Positions 28,869-38,326 of a stretch of 64,000 nucleotides of DNA are shown piece by piece. The number at the start of each line of letters is the position of its first letter. Position 1 is the first letter of the stretch. The stretch is taken from positions 248,001 through 312,000 of the forward strand of contig JADJGJ010000001.1 in the NCBI GenBank assembly GCA_016708105.1, read 5' to 3'. A program made the position numbers and the translations under genes. The notes under the pieces are model-generated. The model was not told the DNA's origin. It worked only from the letters and a program-made list of their open reading frames with translations, and made no database searches. The DNA is from Crocinitomicaceae bacterium (GTDB lineage: Bacteria; Bacteroidota; Bacteroidia; Flavobacteriales_D; Crocinitomicaceae).

Positions 28869-28876
28869 TATCTTCG
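28869..28876 (+). promoter_or_regulatory. Candidate -7 box of the tracrRNA promoter
   Basis: TATCTTCG differs from TAnnTTTG by one base and lies 4 bp before the anti-repeat, so transcription could begin at its first bases. No good -33 element is visible at 18-21 nt upstream. Confidence 0.4.
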
Positions 28877-28880
28877 TTTT

Positions 28881-28957
28881 ACATTTTGAAGCAAATCACA
28901 ATAAGGATTATTCCGTTGTGAAAACATTCAAGGCGGGAGAAATCTCGCCTTTTTTTA
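28881..28957 (+). ncRNA. Predicted tracrRNA
   Basis: An anti-repeat at 28881-28902 (starts ACATTTTGAAGC, ends CACAAT) is complementary to positions 1-23 of the CRISPR repeat with one bulged base. It is followed by a small GGATTATTCC hairpin (28905-28914), a CGTTGTGAAAACATTCAA linker, and a terminator stem AAGGCGGGA/TCTCGCCTT (28930-28938 with 28943-28951) with a T run. This is the layout of type II-C tracrRNAs in Bacteroidota. It lies divergently upstream of cas9 with 27 bp between the cas9 start and the anti-repeat. Confidence 0.92.
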
Positions 28958-29205
28958 TTTGCTTCCATATATCAAGTATCATTTCATTCTTTTATTAGCA
29001 CGCAGCTTGCATTCCAAGTCCCGCTGAAATCAACAAGTAAGCAACAATAAAAAGCGTAGTTTTGGGTTAAACGCAGTTGAATATTTATAAATCAACAGTT
29101 GAATGTAGTGAATTTTTTTGGAAATGCAGTTTTGGAAATTGAATATAGTTTATTTCAACCATTTCAACTATATGCCAATATACTCTTCTAAAGAGCAGGC
29201 ATAAA
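28958..29205. other. Unassigned sequence between tracrRNA and the IS5-type element
   Basis: AT-rich sequence without a convincing frame. It contains an imperfect inverted repeat (about 29140-29172, around ATAGTTTATTTCAACC and its partner TTTCAACTAT). I see no promoter or RNA gene. Confidence 0.4.
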
Positions 29206-30666
29206 TAGTCGTTCCTTACCAACCAAATTTTATTTGAGTCCGAACCATTAAAAAATCGACTCTGAACCAATTTGAAAAATCACCAAAAATATCACGAACT
29301 AATTTATCCATTAGTTTCTTTAAATTCCATCCGGTGGCTGCGAACATTGCATTGATTTTTGATGAACTTTCGCCGCCCAAGTAATTTTTTTCCATTCTGT
29401 GATCTGTCTTAAGATGTCCTATTACTGGCTCGATGGCTGCTCTTCGACGGAATTTTTTTCGGGTCGTAATTTTTTGATAAGGCGTTGTGTTTTTTGTAGG
29501 TTTTGTTGGTGTACATATTTCAACTCCGTAAATTGTTTTTTTCCCTTTTCCACCTCTGTCATAAACAATTTCTTTTGGTAAATAGTTTAGATTATTTTTT
29601 ATTTGATTAAGCAGAGGTTCTATTGTGTTACTGTCATGCGGATTTCCAGAAAAACTTTCTATCCCCAGGATAACTAATGTTTTTGGATTCACCATCAATC
29701 CAATTTTATTACCAAACTCATATTGCTTGTGCGCCTTTCCTTTAGCAATACAAGTGGTAAACGGTTTGTGAAGACTGTAAACTTTATTTTTATCAAGCCG
29801 CGTTTGTGTAATTGCTCTCCAACATAAATCAAGGTCTTCTTTGTATTGTAAAAGTGTTTCTTGTGGAAGCTCACGTTCTAGTTCTCGAAGTTGTCTTTTG
29901 CAATTGTGCGTAGTTTTAATTTTGCCTTTCTTGGTTTTTTTTATTCTTTTAGGGTGATGTGAATTGTGCGTGTCACGAACAAGTTGTTTACTTGTTCTAG
30001 TGTACGTTTGGCGTTGGTTAATCCCTTCTTCCTTAGCAATGGCATTGCACCTGTCAATAACTTTTTTGCCAGTTTTGCATCCGTTGGAAAAGTGGTATTG
30101 TTTTCTTGAACAGTTGTATCAGATAACAGCATCTGATTTTTTGCTTTTGTTCCGTGAAGATTTATTGAATGAACAAATATTTTTCCACTCCGGCTTCACC
30201 AATTCGTTTACGAAAATGTACAAAGTCGCTTGGATCACATGGGAAAATATGTTGAAAGTTTGATGCACCACAAAAATACTGCATGTAAGGATTCATCACC
30301 CATGCCTTAGCCAGAGTCTCATCTCCCAAATTGTAAATGTGCTTTAACAAAAGACATCCAATCATAAATCTTATTGGCATTGATGGCTGACCGGTATTTG
30401 AATAATGAACTGAGAATTCTTTTCAAAATATTTCCAATCCATTTTATTTGATAACAAAACCAATTCATGACGCATATCGATAAAATCCGACAACAGTGGC
30501 GAGAATAAATTTCGTTGGTTTTGATCTGAGCTTTTTCCTAACATATTCTGCAAGATTTTTAGCCAATATCTAAAATATCTTGCAATTTATATCACACAAA
30601 AAGCACTAATTATCAACATTATATTATTGAATGTCAATATTTTGAAGAGTTATTAAGGAACGACTA
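29206..30666 (-). mobile_element. IS5-type insertion sequence, about 1.46 kb
   Basis: Terminal inverted repeats of 13 bp (TAGTCGTTCCTTA at 29206-29218 and its complement at 30654-30666) bracket a broken transposase gene whose stop codon overlaps the left repeat. A target duplication is not clear: the flanks read AAA on the left and AAT on the right. It lies upstream of the tracrRNA/cas9 region. Confidence 0.85.
29216..30553 (-). pseudogene. IS5-family transposase, three frameshifts
   Basis: Four frame segments join into a protein of about 445 residues: MLGKSSDQNQRNLFSPLLSD, then MPIRFMIGCLLLKHIYNLGD and FVHFRKRIGEAGVEK, then MLLSDTTVQENNTTFPTDAK, then CKRQLRELERELPQETL through FRRRAAIEPVIGHLKTDHR. 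The motifs fit an IS5-family DDE transposase: Asp in LLSDTTVQ, Asp in VYDRGGKGK, Glu in AIEPVIGH. Each break is a missing base in a homopolymer: the T runs at 30420-30423, 30180-30184 and 30062-30067 each appear one base short. This matches the pattern in the IS4-type copy. Confidence 0.85.
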
Positions 30667-30745
30667 AATAATCATTAACGGGTATATTATACCATTTGAA
30701 ATTTTGCAAATACAACATCAGCTTATTATTGGCTCAATATTGCTA

Positions 30746-31201
30746 TTAAGATTCCTTATTTTTCGTATCAACCCAAATAGTAACCGGCCCGTCATTGGTT
30801 AAACTTACTTGCATGTTGGCGCCAAAAATTCCGGTTTGAATGGGGTGATTTAATTCAAGTTCAAGTTGAGAAATAAATTTTTCATAAAGCGGAATTGCTT
30901 GTTCCGGTCGTGCGGCATCTATGAATGAAGGGCGGTTGCCTTTTTTTGTTTTGGCGTGTAAGGTGAATTGACTGATGAGTAAAATATTTCCGTTGATATC
31001 TTTTACCGATAAATTCATCAAACCATGATCATCAGAGAAAATGCGCAGGTTGCATATTTTTTGCGCAAGCCATTTCAAATCGTCCTCTGTATCTGCTGTT
31101 TCAAATCCAACCAGTACAAGTAATCCGCTGTCAATTGCGCCGTGCACTTTTCCGTCAATGCTCACTGAAGCAGAAGATACTCGCTGAATTACGGTGCGCA
31201 T
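30746..31201 (-). CDS. dtd: D-aminoacyl-tRNA deacylase
   Basis: This 151-residue protein removes D-amino acids from tRNA in the cytoplasm. It opens MRTVIQRVSSASVSIDGKV and carries the catalytic SQFTLHA motif near residue 77 and the cross-subunit Gly-cisPro in TNDGPVTIWVDT near residue 137. Length matches the family. It starts 6 bp after the rsgA stop, so the two are co-transcribed. Confidence 0.96.
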   Translation of the reverse strand: MRTVIQRVSSASVSIDGKVHGAIDSGLLVLVGFETADTEDDLKWLAQKICNLRIFSDDHGLMNLSVKDINGNILLISQFTLHAKTKKGNRPSFIDAARPEQAIPLYEKFISQLELELNHPIQTGIFGANMQVSLTNDGPVTIWVDTKNKES

Positions 31202-31207
31202 AAAACA

Positions 31208-32149
31208 TTATTTGTAAATATCTTTTCTAAAAGTTTCATCCTCGTCAGAATTCATCATGCTCATGTATGAGGCGTAACGGCTGGGGTGAATAATATGTTC
31301 ATCCACCGCTTTTTTTATGGCGCAGCCGGGTTCATTGATGTGCTGACAATTATTGAATTTGCATGCATGAATCAATTCTCTCATTTCAGGAAAATAATGG
31401 GAGAGATCATCTTTATCAAAATCAATTAAACCAAATGCGCGAATGCCCGGTGTGTCAACAACAAATCCGCCTGATTTTAACTCGTGCATTTCAGCAAATG
31501 TTGTGGTGTGTTGCCCGGCTAAATGCTGAATTGAAATATCTCCCGTTTTTAAATTCAATGAAGGATCCAATGTATTAATCAAGGTAGATTTTCCAACACC
31601 GCTGTGTCCGCCAAACATTACTTTCTGATCACGAATTTCGTCACGCAGAAATGCGATAGAATTTTCATCTTCAGCACAAATTAAATGACAAGGATATCCT
31701 GCCTTTTCATAAATAGCCATGAACTTTTTTACCTGATCCAAATCTTGCGGCTCATAAATATCTGCCTTGTTAAAAAGTAAAGTAGCCGGAATATGATACG
31801 CTTCAGCCGTGACTAAAAACCGATCAATAAAACCAGGTTGTGTCTGCGGTGCTACCAGGGTAACCAATAAATAAACCCGATCAATATTTGCCGCCAAAAT
31901 GTGTGAACGCTTGCTGAGGTTAATTGATTTTCTGATGATATAATTCTTGCGGGGTAGAATATTTTTGATCACTCCCTTATTGTCTCCCTCTTCTTCAAAT
32001 TCAATTTCATCACCAACTGAAACAGGGTTTGTTGTGTCAATTCCGCTCATGCGCAATTTACCTTTAACTCTGCATTCCCACAACCGATGTGTGTTGTCAA
32101 GTACACGATACCAGCTACCGGTTGATTTTATAACGAGACCTTTTTTCAA
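31208..32149 (-). CDS. rsgA: Ribosome small subunit-dependent GTPase RsgA
   Basis: This 313-residue circularly permuted GTPase acts late in 30S subunit maturation. An OB-fold N-terminal domain (about residues 1-65) is followed by G4 (LFNKADIYEP, near residue 122), G1 (FGGHSGVGKSTLINTL, near residue 176) and G3 (VDTPGIRAFG, near residue 222). A C-terminal zinc site follows (HACKFNNCQHINEPGCAIK). A TACCTTTA box at 32164-32171 on the minus strand, 15 bp before the start, could be the promoter. dtd follows by 6 bp. Confidence 0.96.
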   Translation of the reverse strand: MKKGLVIKSTGSWYRVLDNTHRLWECRVKGKLRMSGIDTTNPVSVGDEIEFEEEGDNKGVIKNILPRKNYIIRKSINLSKRSHILAANIDRVYLLVTLVAPQTQPGFIDRFLVTAEAYHIPATLLFNKADIYEPQDLDQVKKFMAIYEKAGYPCHLICAEDENSIAFLRDEIRDQKVMFGGHSGVGKSTLINTLDPSLNLKTGDISIQHLAGQHTTTFAEMHELKSGGFVVDTPGIRAFGLIDFDKDDLSHYFPEMRELIHACKFNNCQHINEPGCAIKKAVDEHIIHPSRYASYMSMMNSDEDETFRKDIYK

Positions 32150-32202
32150 GTTGATTGTTTTTGTAAAGGTAGGGATTTAGAAGAGAATTGGGGTTTACGT
32201 TA

Positions 32203-32225
32203 GGCACGAGCGGGACGCTCGCGCC
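32203..32225. repeat. REP-like palindrome
   Basis: GGCACGAGCG and CGCTCGCGCC form near-perfect 10-bp arms around GGA. It lies in the 91-bp gap between the rsgA start and the gene ending at 32241, where it could also act as a transcription end for the nuo operon. Confidence 0.6.
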
Positions 32226-32240
32226 AGCGGATTTTAGTTA

Positions 32241-32600
32241 TTACTTTGCCCAATACCATTCCTCGGCGTGAGAAGTGGTTTCTTGTTGAAGCCAGAATTT
32301 TTTTGATACTACTTGGCCTTCTTTGGTTTTTAGTTCGCGGTTATATACAGCGTTGATGGGGTTGAATGAAACGTCGGTGACGCCCACAGTAAAAGTAGTT
32401 GCAACAACAGGGGCAGGTTCATTTTCTGTTTCGGGTTTTGATGCTTTTGGTGGAGGTGATGGAACAATGACCACTTCGTATCCATTGTGGGTTAACAAAT
32501 TTTTAATGAATTCTGCACGATCAGTTGTGCAATTTTTCTCTACGATTGCACATTTGATTCCGTTCAGATCATCAAATTGATGGTTTGCATTGAGTGCCAT
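32241..32600 (-). CDS. Hypothetical protein at the end of the nuo operon (119 aa)
   Basis: This 119-residue soluble protein has two parts. An N-terminal half (about residues 1-50; LNGIKCAIVEKNCTTDRAEF, IKNLLTHNGYEVVIV) is joined through a Pro/Ala/Glu-rich linker (PSPPPKASKPETENEPAP) to a C-terminal segment (VGVTDVSFNPINAVYNREL, KFWLQQE). It starts 5 bp after the nuoN stop, so it is the last gene of the complex I operon. I do not recognise the family. A link to complex I is inferred only from position. Confidence 0.7.
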   Translation of the reverse strand: MALNANHQFDDLNGIKCAIVEKNCTTDRAEFIKNLLTHNGYEVVIVPSPPPKASKPETENEPAPVVATTFTVGVTDVSFNPINAVYNRELKTKEGQVVSKKFWLQQETTSHAEEWYWAK

Positions 32601-32605
32601 ACGTT

Positions 32606-34015
32606 TTATTTTATCAATGAATCAATATATGCATACATGATGCTGAAAAAGCCTGTGAATATGATGCCCGCCAGACAAATTGCAATAGCTATTTTTGAAC
32701 TGATCACACTTTCAAGGCGAGGTATGGGTTGCTCATTCTGATCAATAAAAATTGCTTTTACAATGCGCAGATAATAATACAGAGAAACTACCATGTTCAG
32801 CGCGGCAAAAAGTAGCAGGTAGAAATCACCATCTGAACTACCTGAAGACAGTAAAAATAATTTACCAAAAAATCCTGCAGTTGGTGGCACGCCTGCCAGT
32901 GAGAAAAGTGAAATGCCCAATGCCCAAGCCAGAATAGGATTTGTTTTATGCAGTCCTTTATAGTCTTCCAGATTTTCTTTTTCAGCGTGTAAAGAAATCA
33001 ATGCAACCACGCCAAATGCACCAAGATTAGAGAATGCATACACCACGAAAAAATAAATAGCAGAACTTGCCCCGTCATGTGAAGCAGTGAGTAAACCAAA
33101 AAGCACGTAACCCATTTGCGCAATAGATGAAAAAGCAAGGAAGCGTTTGAGATTATTCTGTCGCAATGCAAATAAATTACCCACGGTGATGGTGAGTACA
33201 ATGAGCACGGTCATCATAGGTTTCCACAATTCAGCCAAATGAAAAAACAAAGGCATAAGCACTGAAATAAAAACAAAAACCATGGCGCCTTTTGATATGA
33301 CAGAGAGATACGATGTGATAACAACCGGCGCACCTTCATATACATCTGCTGTCCAGAAATGGAATGGAACGACCGACATTTTAAAAGCAAATCCTGCAAA
33401 AACAAAAACCAGCGCCATAATTTGCAAGGGTGTCACCGCTTGACTTGCAGTAAATATTTCATAAAAAGACAAAGAACCAAAAGCACCGTAAAGCAAAGAG
33501 ATGCCAAACAAAAGAATTGCAGAAGCGAATGCTGAGAGAAAAATCATTTTCACGGCTGCTTCAGATGAACGGCGTTTTGTGTAATCAAAATTCACCAATA
33601 CGGCAATAGGTAATGATGCCAGTTCAAGACCGATATAAAACATGAGCATATTTCCGCTTGACAACATGAAATGCATACCTAATAGTGATGCGCAAATCAA
33701 CATGTAAAATTCATGCAGATGACGGTGTGGTTTTAAATAATCCCACGCTTGCAATGAGATGATGAGGGTGAAGAAATTCAGAAAATTTTTCTGGAGTGCA
33801 ATCAAATCATTGGTATGATACATGTCACCGAAAAGTGATCCGCTTTCATTGAAAAAAAATCCTGCAATACAATTTACGGCAAGCATGGCATTGGCAATTC
33901 TCAGCAAAGAATTATTGGTATTAATACCGTCACGTATTTTGATAAAAAGCAAAATCAACAATACGGCAACTAGTCCGAGTTCAGCCTTCATCAATATGAA
34001 AAAATCAGTACTCAT
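32606..34015 (-). CDS. nuoN: NADH-quinone oxidoreductase subunit N
   Basis: This 469-residue antiporter-like membrane subunit of complex I has about 14 hydrophobic helices. Typical motifs are MSVVPFHFWTADVYEGAP, KRFLAFSSIAQMGYVLFG and SLAGVPPTAGFFGKLFLL, with Lys and Glu residues in membrane segments that belong to the proton path. The start overlaps the nuoM stop by 4 bp. It is the last recognised nuo gene. Confidence 0.96.
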   Translation of the reverse strand: MSTDFFILMKAELGLVAVLLILLFIKIRDGINTNNSLLRIANAMLAVNCIAGFFFNESGSLFGDMYHTNDLIALQKNFLNFFTLIISLQAWDYLKPHRHLHEFYMLICASLLGMHFMLSSGNMLMFYIGLELASLPIAVLVNFDYTKRRSSEAAVKMIFLSAFASAILLFGISLLYGAFGSLSFYEIFTASQAVTPLQIMALVFVFAGFAFKMSVVPFHFWTADVYEGAPVVITSYLSVISKGAMVFVFISVLMPLFFHLAELWKPMMTVLIVLTITVGNLFALRQNNLKRFLAFSSIAQMGYVLFGLLTASHDGASSAIYFFVVYAFSNLGAFGVVALISLHAEKENLEDYKGLHKTNPILAWALGISLFSLAGVPPTAGFFGKLFLLSSGSSDGDFYLLLFAALNMVVSLYYYLRIVKAIFIDQNEQPIPRLESVISSKIAIAICLAGIIFTGFFSIMYAYIDSLIK

Positions 34016-35511
34016 GGCATGTTACAGCTTGAAAATTGTTGAAATAAAATATCCGTTTCTGATGAAATCATTCCGGTAAATAAAAAGGGTAAAACTCCAA
34101 TTAATAAAATCACAAGAATGAGAATAATGCCGGCAGATTTTTCATACCAGGCTGCATCTTTCAAATGTAAAAATTCAGGATTCGTGATTGGTCCCATCAC
34201 GGCTTTACCTGTTGCTCTTAAAATATAAACCGCGGTAACAACAATAGATGCGCATGCAAGCAACGTGGCAATCCGATATCCTATTCTGTTAACTTCCCAT
34301 GAACCTGTAAAAATGGTCATCTCAGAAACAAAGCCGCTGAAGCCGGGTAAGCCTAATGAGCATAAACCGGCAATCACATAGACGGCACCAATGAATGGCA
34401 TCACTTTTAATAATCCTCCAAGCTCAGCCAAATTGCGTGTATGCGTGCGTTCATAAATCATTCCAATCACACCAAAAAATAATGCGGTCATTAATCCGTG
34501 AGAAACCATTTGCATCACCGCGCCCATCACGGCAGTTTTTGTGAGCATGCCAATTCCAAACAATACAAATCCGCAGTGACTAACTGAAGAATAGGCATTG
34601 ATATATTTGAGATCAGTTTGTTGTAAAGTAGCAAAGGCACCGTAAATAATTGCGATGGTTGAAAGTGCAACAATAATTCCGCTGTAATCTTGTGCTGCTT
34701 CAGGCAATAAATAAACAGCTACGCGTAAACAGCCGTAACCACCAAGTTTCATAGAGATGCCTGCCAAAAACATGGATGCCGCTGTTGGTGCAGATGAATG
34801 TCCGTCAGGTACCCAGGTGTGGAATGGAAATAGTGCAGTGAAAACACCGAACCCGACAAAAAGCAAAGGAAAAATAAAAAGTTGCACATCATGCGGTACA
34901 CCTTGTTGAGCAATTTGCATCATACTGAAACTGCCCGGTCCAAAAATACCGGATGTATGATATTTCAATGCAAGTATGCCGGTAAGAATCAAAGCAGAAC
35001 CACCCATTAACATGAGTGCAAGTTTCATGGCGCTGTATTCTTTTTTTCCGCTTCCCCATTTTGCAATGAGCAAGAATTTTGGAATAACTGCCAGTTCTAA
35101 AAAGAAGAACAAGGTAAACAAATCAAGCGAAATGAAAAAGCCATAAGCGCCAATACTCATCATGCTGAGAAGAAAGAAAAACTCACGCGGATTTTTTTCA
35201 ATTTTCCATGAGATGAGTGTACCGGTTAAACCAACAATGGATGTGAGCGCAATCATCACCATGGAAATTCCATCAACGCCAATGTAATATTCAATGCCTA
35301 AAGATTCGTACCAAGCGTGTCTGGCGGTAAAAACCATTTCACCGGGATTCAGATCACGAACCTGTAAAAATTCATACCCGATGTAAGAGACAAGGATAAG
35401 TTGTACACTATTTCCAATGAGTGAAATACTGCGCACCATGTTCTGCTTTGCAAACAGTGAAATGATTGCAAACAGCAGCGGAACAACAATAAGCAGTGAT
35501 AAAATACTCAT
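34012..35511 (-). CDS. nuoM: NADH-quinone oxidoreductase subunit M
   Basis: This 499-residue proton-translocating membrane subunit has motifs YIGVDGISMVMIALTSIVGL, FPFHTWVPDGHSSAPTAASM, NAYSSVSHCGFVLFGIGML and SLGLPGFSGFVSEMTIF. It lies 19 bp after nuoL and overlaps nuoN by 4 bp. Length and order match the family. Confidence 0.97.
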   Translation of the reverse strand: MSILSLLIVVPLLFAIISLFAKQNMVRSISLIGNSVQLILVSYIGYEFLQVRDLNPGEMVFTARHAWYESLGIEYYIGVDGISMVMIALTSIVGLTGTLISWKIEKNPREFFFLLSMMSIGAYGFFISLDLFTLFFFLELAVIPKFLLIAKWGSGKKEYSAMKLALMLMGGSALILTGILALKYHTSGIFGPGSFSMMQIAQQGVPHDVQLFIFPLLFVGFGVFTALFPFHTWVPDGHSSAPTAASMFLAGISMKLGGYGCLRVAVYLLPEAAQDYSGIIVALSTIAIIYGAFATLQQTDLKYINAYSSVSHCGFVLFGIGMLTKTAVMGAVMQMVSHGLMTALFFGVIGMIYERTHTRNLAELGGLLKVMPFIGAVYVIAGLCSLGLPGFSGFVSEMTIFTGSWEVNRIGYRIATLLACASIVVTAVYILRATGKAVMGPITNPEFLHLKDAAWYEKSAGIILILVILLIGVLPFLFTGMISSETDILFQQFSSCNMP

Positions 35512-35530
35512 ATCTTTTTTAATCTCATTT

Positions 35531-37456
35531 TTACAAACACAACAACAACAATGTCAGCGCAAGTGTGGCTGATAAAAAATAAATAGCGTAATCCTGAACA
35601 TGCCCTGACTGAACTTTTTTTACTGATTCGGCAAGACGTGTAGTGATGGAGCCAACCGCATTTATACTTCCATCAACAAGATGTTTATCAACCCATGCCG
35701 CGGGTTTACTTACCAGGTTGAAAATGATTTTTTTTGTGATGAATAACCACAACTCATCCATGTAAAATTTATGGTATGACAATTTGTATAATCCTTTGAA
35801 AGATTGAGCGAGTTGGTCAGCCTTTGCTGATTGTTTTTTGTAGATAATCAGCGCAATAATAATACCTGTAACAGCAACTAAAACCGGAGCAATGGAAAAC
35901 AAGATATGAAACTCACCATGATGCGGATGTCCGTCAGATGAAATAAAATTCCCAAACGGAATAAAGCCACAACCCAGCGTAAGCAATGCAAGCAAGATAA
36001 GTGGCAACATCATAGAAAATCCACCTTCACCGTGATGATGTTCGTCGTGAGCGTGATACGATTTACTCCAAAAAATATTAAAATACAATCTGAACATATA
36101 AAAAGCAGTTATGCCTGCAGTAAGTAATGCGATACCGTAAATTATTTTGTTGCCTTGCCAAGCAGCCAGCATAATTTCTTCTTTACTAAAAAATCCTGAC
36201 AACGGCGGAATACCTGCAATGGCTAAACAAGCAATTAAAAATGTGATATGGGTAATAGGCATAAATTTTCGCAAGCCACCCATTGCAGAGAAATCATTAT
36301 GATGTACAAAATGAATAACCGCACCTGCACCTAAAAACAACAACGCTTTAAATAAGGCATGCGTAAATAAATGGAACATACTTGCGGTATAACCTGTTCC
36401 TGCTTCACCTCCATAACCTGAAACGCCCAGTGCAAAAACCATGAAAGCAATTTGTGAAATGGTTGAATACGCCAAAACCCGTTTGATATCTGTTTGCGTG
36501 CAGGCAACAATGGCAGCAAATAGTGCGGTGATAATTCCTATCCATGAAATAATTTCCAATGTAACCGGACTACCCAACGCGTATAACGGAAACAAACGAG
36601 CAACCAAATAAACACCTGCAACAACCATTGTAGCGGCGTGAATTAAGGCTGATACAGGGGTAGGTCCCTCCATGGCATCAGGCAACCAAATGTGCAACGG
36701 GAACATGGCAGATTTTCCGGCACCACCTACAAATATCAACATCAACCCCCAGGTGAAGGCAGATGCTCCAAGGAATGATGCAGACGAAAGCGGAATAGAA
36801 AATTCAGGACTGAGTGCTCGCTGAATCATGGTTTGAAAATCAAATGTCTGTGTATAATATGACAAGATTAAAATGCCGGCCAGAAAACCGAGATCAGCAA
36901 AACGTGTAACAATAAATGCTTTTTTAGACGCAGCAACTGCGCTGGGTTTGTCATAGTAAAATCCAATTAATAAAAAGGAAGATACACCTACTAGTTCCCA
37001 AAAAATATAGATTTGAAAAATATTGGCAGATAAAACCAAACCGAGCATAGAAAATGTAAACAAACCGAGATAAGAAAAATACACGGCATATCTTTTTTCA
37101 CCTTTCATATATCCAATACTAAAGAGGTGAACCAGCGTAGAAACAAACGTGACAACAAGCAACATCATCACAGAGACAGAATCAAGCACAATGCTCATGT
37201 CAATAGAAAAACCAGGTGCAAAGCGTAGCCATTCAAAATCAAAAACACGATGCGGGATATAAACGCCGTCCACCATGCCGTAATCAAAGAAATAATTTTT
37301 AGCAGCAATTACGGAAAGAATAAATGAAATAAACAGCACTGTTGTTCCGAGGTGTCCGCAGAGAGCAGGGAAAAACCTGCGCCCCACCAACCCGATGAAT
37401 AAAAATGCACCAAGCGGCAAAAGCGGAATCAATGCTATGTTGAGTAATTCATTCAT
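35531..37456 (-). CDS. nuoL: NADH-quinone oxidoreductase subunit L
   Basis: This 641-residue subunit is the largest membrane subunit and carries the long lateral helix. Motifs include FHLFTHALFKALLFLGAGAV, FPLHIWLPDAMEGPTPVSAL, HAATMVVAGVYLVARLFPLY and IAGIPPLSGFFSKEEIMLAA. A His-rich cytosolic loop (HAHDEHHHGEGG) near residue 470 is common in NuoL. The C-terminal part continues for about 150 residues as expected. It starts 1 bp after the nuoK stop. Confidence 0.97.
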   Translation of the reverse strand: MNELLNIALIPLLPLGAFLFIGLVGRRFFPALCGHLGTTVLFISFILSVIAAKNYFFDYGMVDGVYIPHRVFDFEWLRFAPGFSIDMSIVLDSVSVMMLLVVTFVSTLVHLFSIGYMKGEKRYAVYFSYLGLFTFSMLGLVLSANIFQIYIFWELVGVSSFLLIGFYYDKPSAVAASKKAFIVTRFADLGFLAGILILSYYTQTFDFQTMIQRALSPEFSIPLSSASFLGASAFTWGLMLIFVGGAGKSAMFPLHIWLPDAMEGPTPVSALIHAATMVVAGVYLVARLFPLYALGSPVTLEIISWIGIITALFAAIVACTQTDIKRVLAYSTISQIAFMVFALGVSGYGGEAGTGYTASMFHLFTHALFKALLFLGAGAVIHFVHHNDFSAMGGLRKFMPITHITFLIACLAIAGIPPLSGFFSKEEIMLAAWQGNKIIYGIALLTAGITAFYMFRLYFNIFWSKSYHAHDEHHHGEGGFSMMLPLILLALLTLGCGFIPFGNFISSDGHPHHGEFHILFSIAPVLVAVTGIIIALIIYKKQSAKADQLAQSFKGLYKLSYHKFYMDELWLFITKKIIFNLVSKPAAWVDKHLVDGSINAVGSITTRLAESVKKVQSGHVQDYAIYFLSATLALTLLLLCL

Positions 37457-37457
37457 G

Positions 37458-37772
37458 TTAGTGCTTCAGTGAATCAGCTGAATTCACGTCAATAGATTTA
37501 TAATTTCTGTAAAGATTAATGATGATGGCAATGGCAAGAGATGCTTCAGCAGCGGCAATGGCAATGCAGAAAAGTGTAAAAAATAATCCGTCCAGATTTT
37601 CAGGATAGAGATAATAATTGAATGCAACAAAATTGATATTGACACTATTTAAAATTAACTCTATTGCCATGAGCATGGTAATCATATTGCGCCGGGTGAG
37701 GAATCCATAAATTCCAATAAAAAAAAGCACCGTGCTTACGAACAAAATATGTATCAAACCGGGTTCTTCCAT
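37458..37772 (-). CDS. nuoK: NADH-quinone oxidoreductase subunit K
   Basis: This 104-residue membrane subunit has three helices. Signature segments are IGIYGFLTRRNMITMLMAIE with the conserved Glu, LILNSVNINFVAFNYYL, and IAIAAAEASLAIAIIINLYR with the second conserved Glu. The start shares a base with the nuoJ stop, as expected in tightly packed nuo operons. Confidence 0.96.
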   Translation of the reverse strand: MEEPGLIHILFVSTVLFFIGIYGFLTRRNMITMLMAIELILNSVNINFVAFNYYLYPENLDGLFFTLFCIAIAAAEASLAIAIIINLYRNYKSIDVNSADSLKH

Positions 37773-38326
37773 TATAGCGTTTCTTTTTTTATTGTGTCAG
37801 TTGATGCAGGTATATCTTTATCTTTTGATTTGATGGCTATGACAATACAACCCACCATGGCAATGAGCAGTAAAATGCTTATCACTTCAAACGGCAACAT
37901 ATATCCCTTGTCTCCGGTGCTTAACATGAGGCGTCCAATATTTCGTGCGGTGGGTTCCATGACACTTGAAGTTGACATGGTGAAATGATGCCATGCATAA
38001 ACTGTGCATACCAGAGCAGTTCCGCAACTCGCTGCAAGTGCTGAAAAAAATGCGCGTAAAAAAGTTGGTTTCTTCATGTCAGATCCTGCATCACTGGTCA
38101 GAAAAATTGAGAAGATCAGCAATACCACAATTCCGCCCACATATACAACAATTTGAACGGCGCCTAAAAATTCATAATTCAGATAGAAATATAAGCCAGC
38201 AATGCCAACCAATGAGAACAATAGAAAAACTGCTGCTCTGAAAATTTTTCGCGAGGTAACGGCAAGCCATCCTCCACCCAGAATTATGCCGGACAAAATA
38301 TAAAATATGACAGTGGATGCACTCAT
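37772..38326 (-). CDS. nuoJ: NADH-quinone oxidoreductase subunit J
   Basis: This 184-residue membrane subunit has about five helices. The conserved NYEFLGAVQIVVYVGGIVVL segment lies near residue 50. The C-terminus is charged (KSKDKDIPASTDTIKKETL). It overlaps nuoI by 4 bp and is followed directly by nuoK. Confidence 0.95.
   Translation of the reverse strand: MSASTVIFYILSGIILGGGWLAVTSRKIFRAAVFLLFSLVGIAGLYFYLNYEFLGAVQIVVYVGGIVVLLIFSIFLTSDAGSDMKKPTFLRAFFSALAASCGTALVCTVYAWHHFTMSTSSVMEPTARNIGRLMLSTGDKGYMLPFEVISILLLIAMVGCIVIAIKSKDKDIPASTDTIKKETL

Noticed and set aside
28630..28998. Plus-strand frame of 122 codons over the cas9 5' end
   Set aside because: It is antisense to cas9 and covers the tracrRNA. 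Both are better supported.
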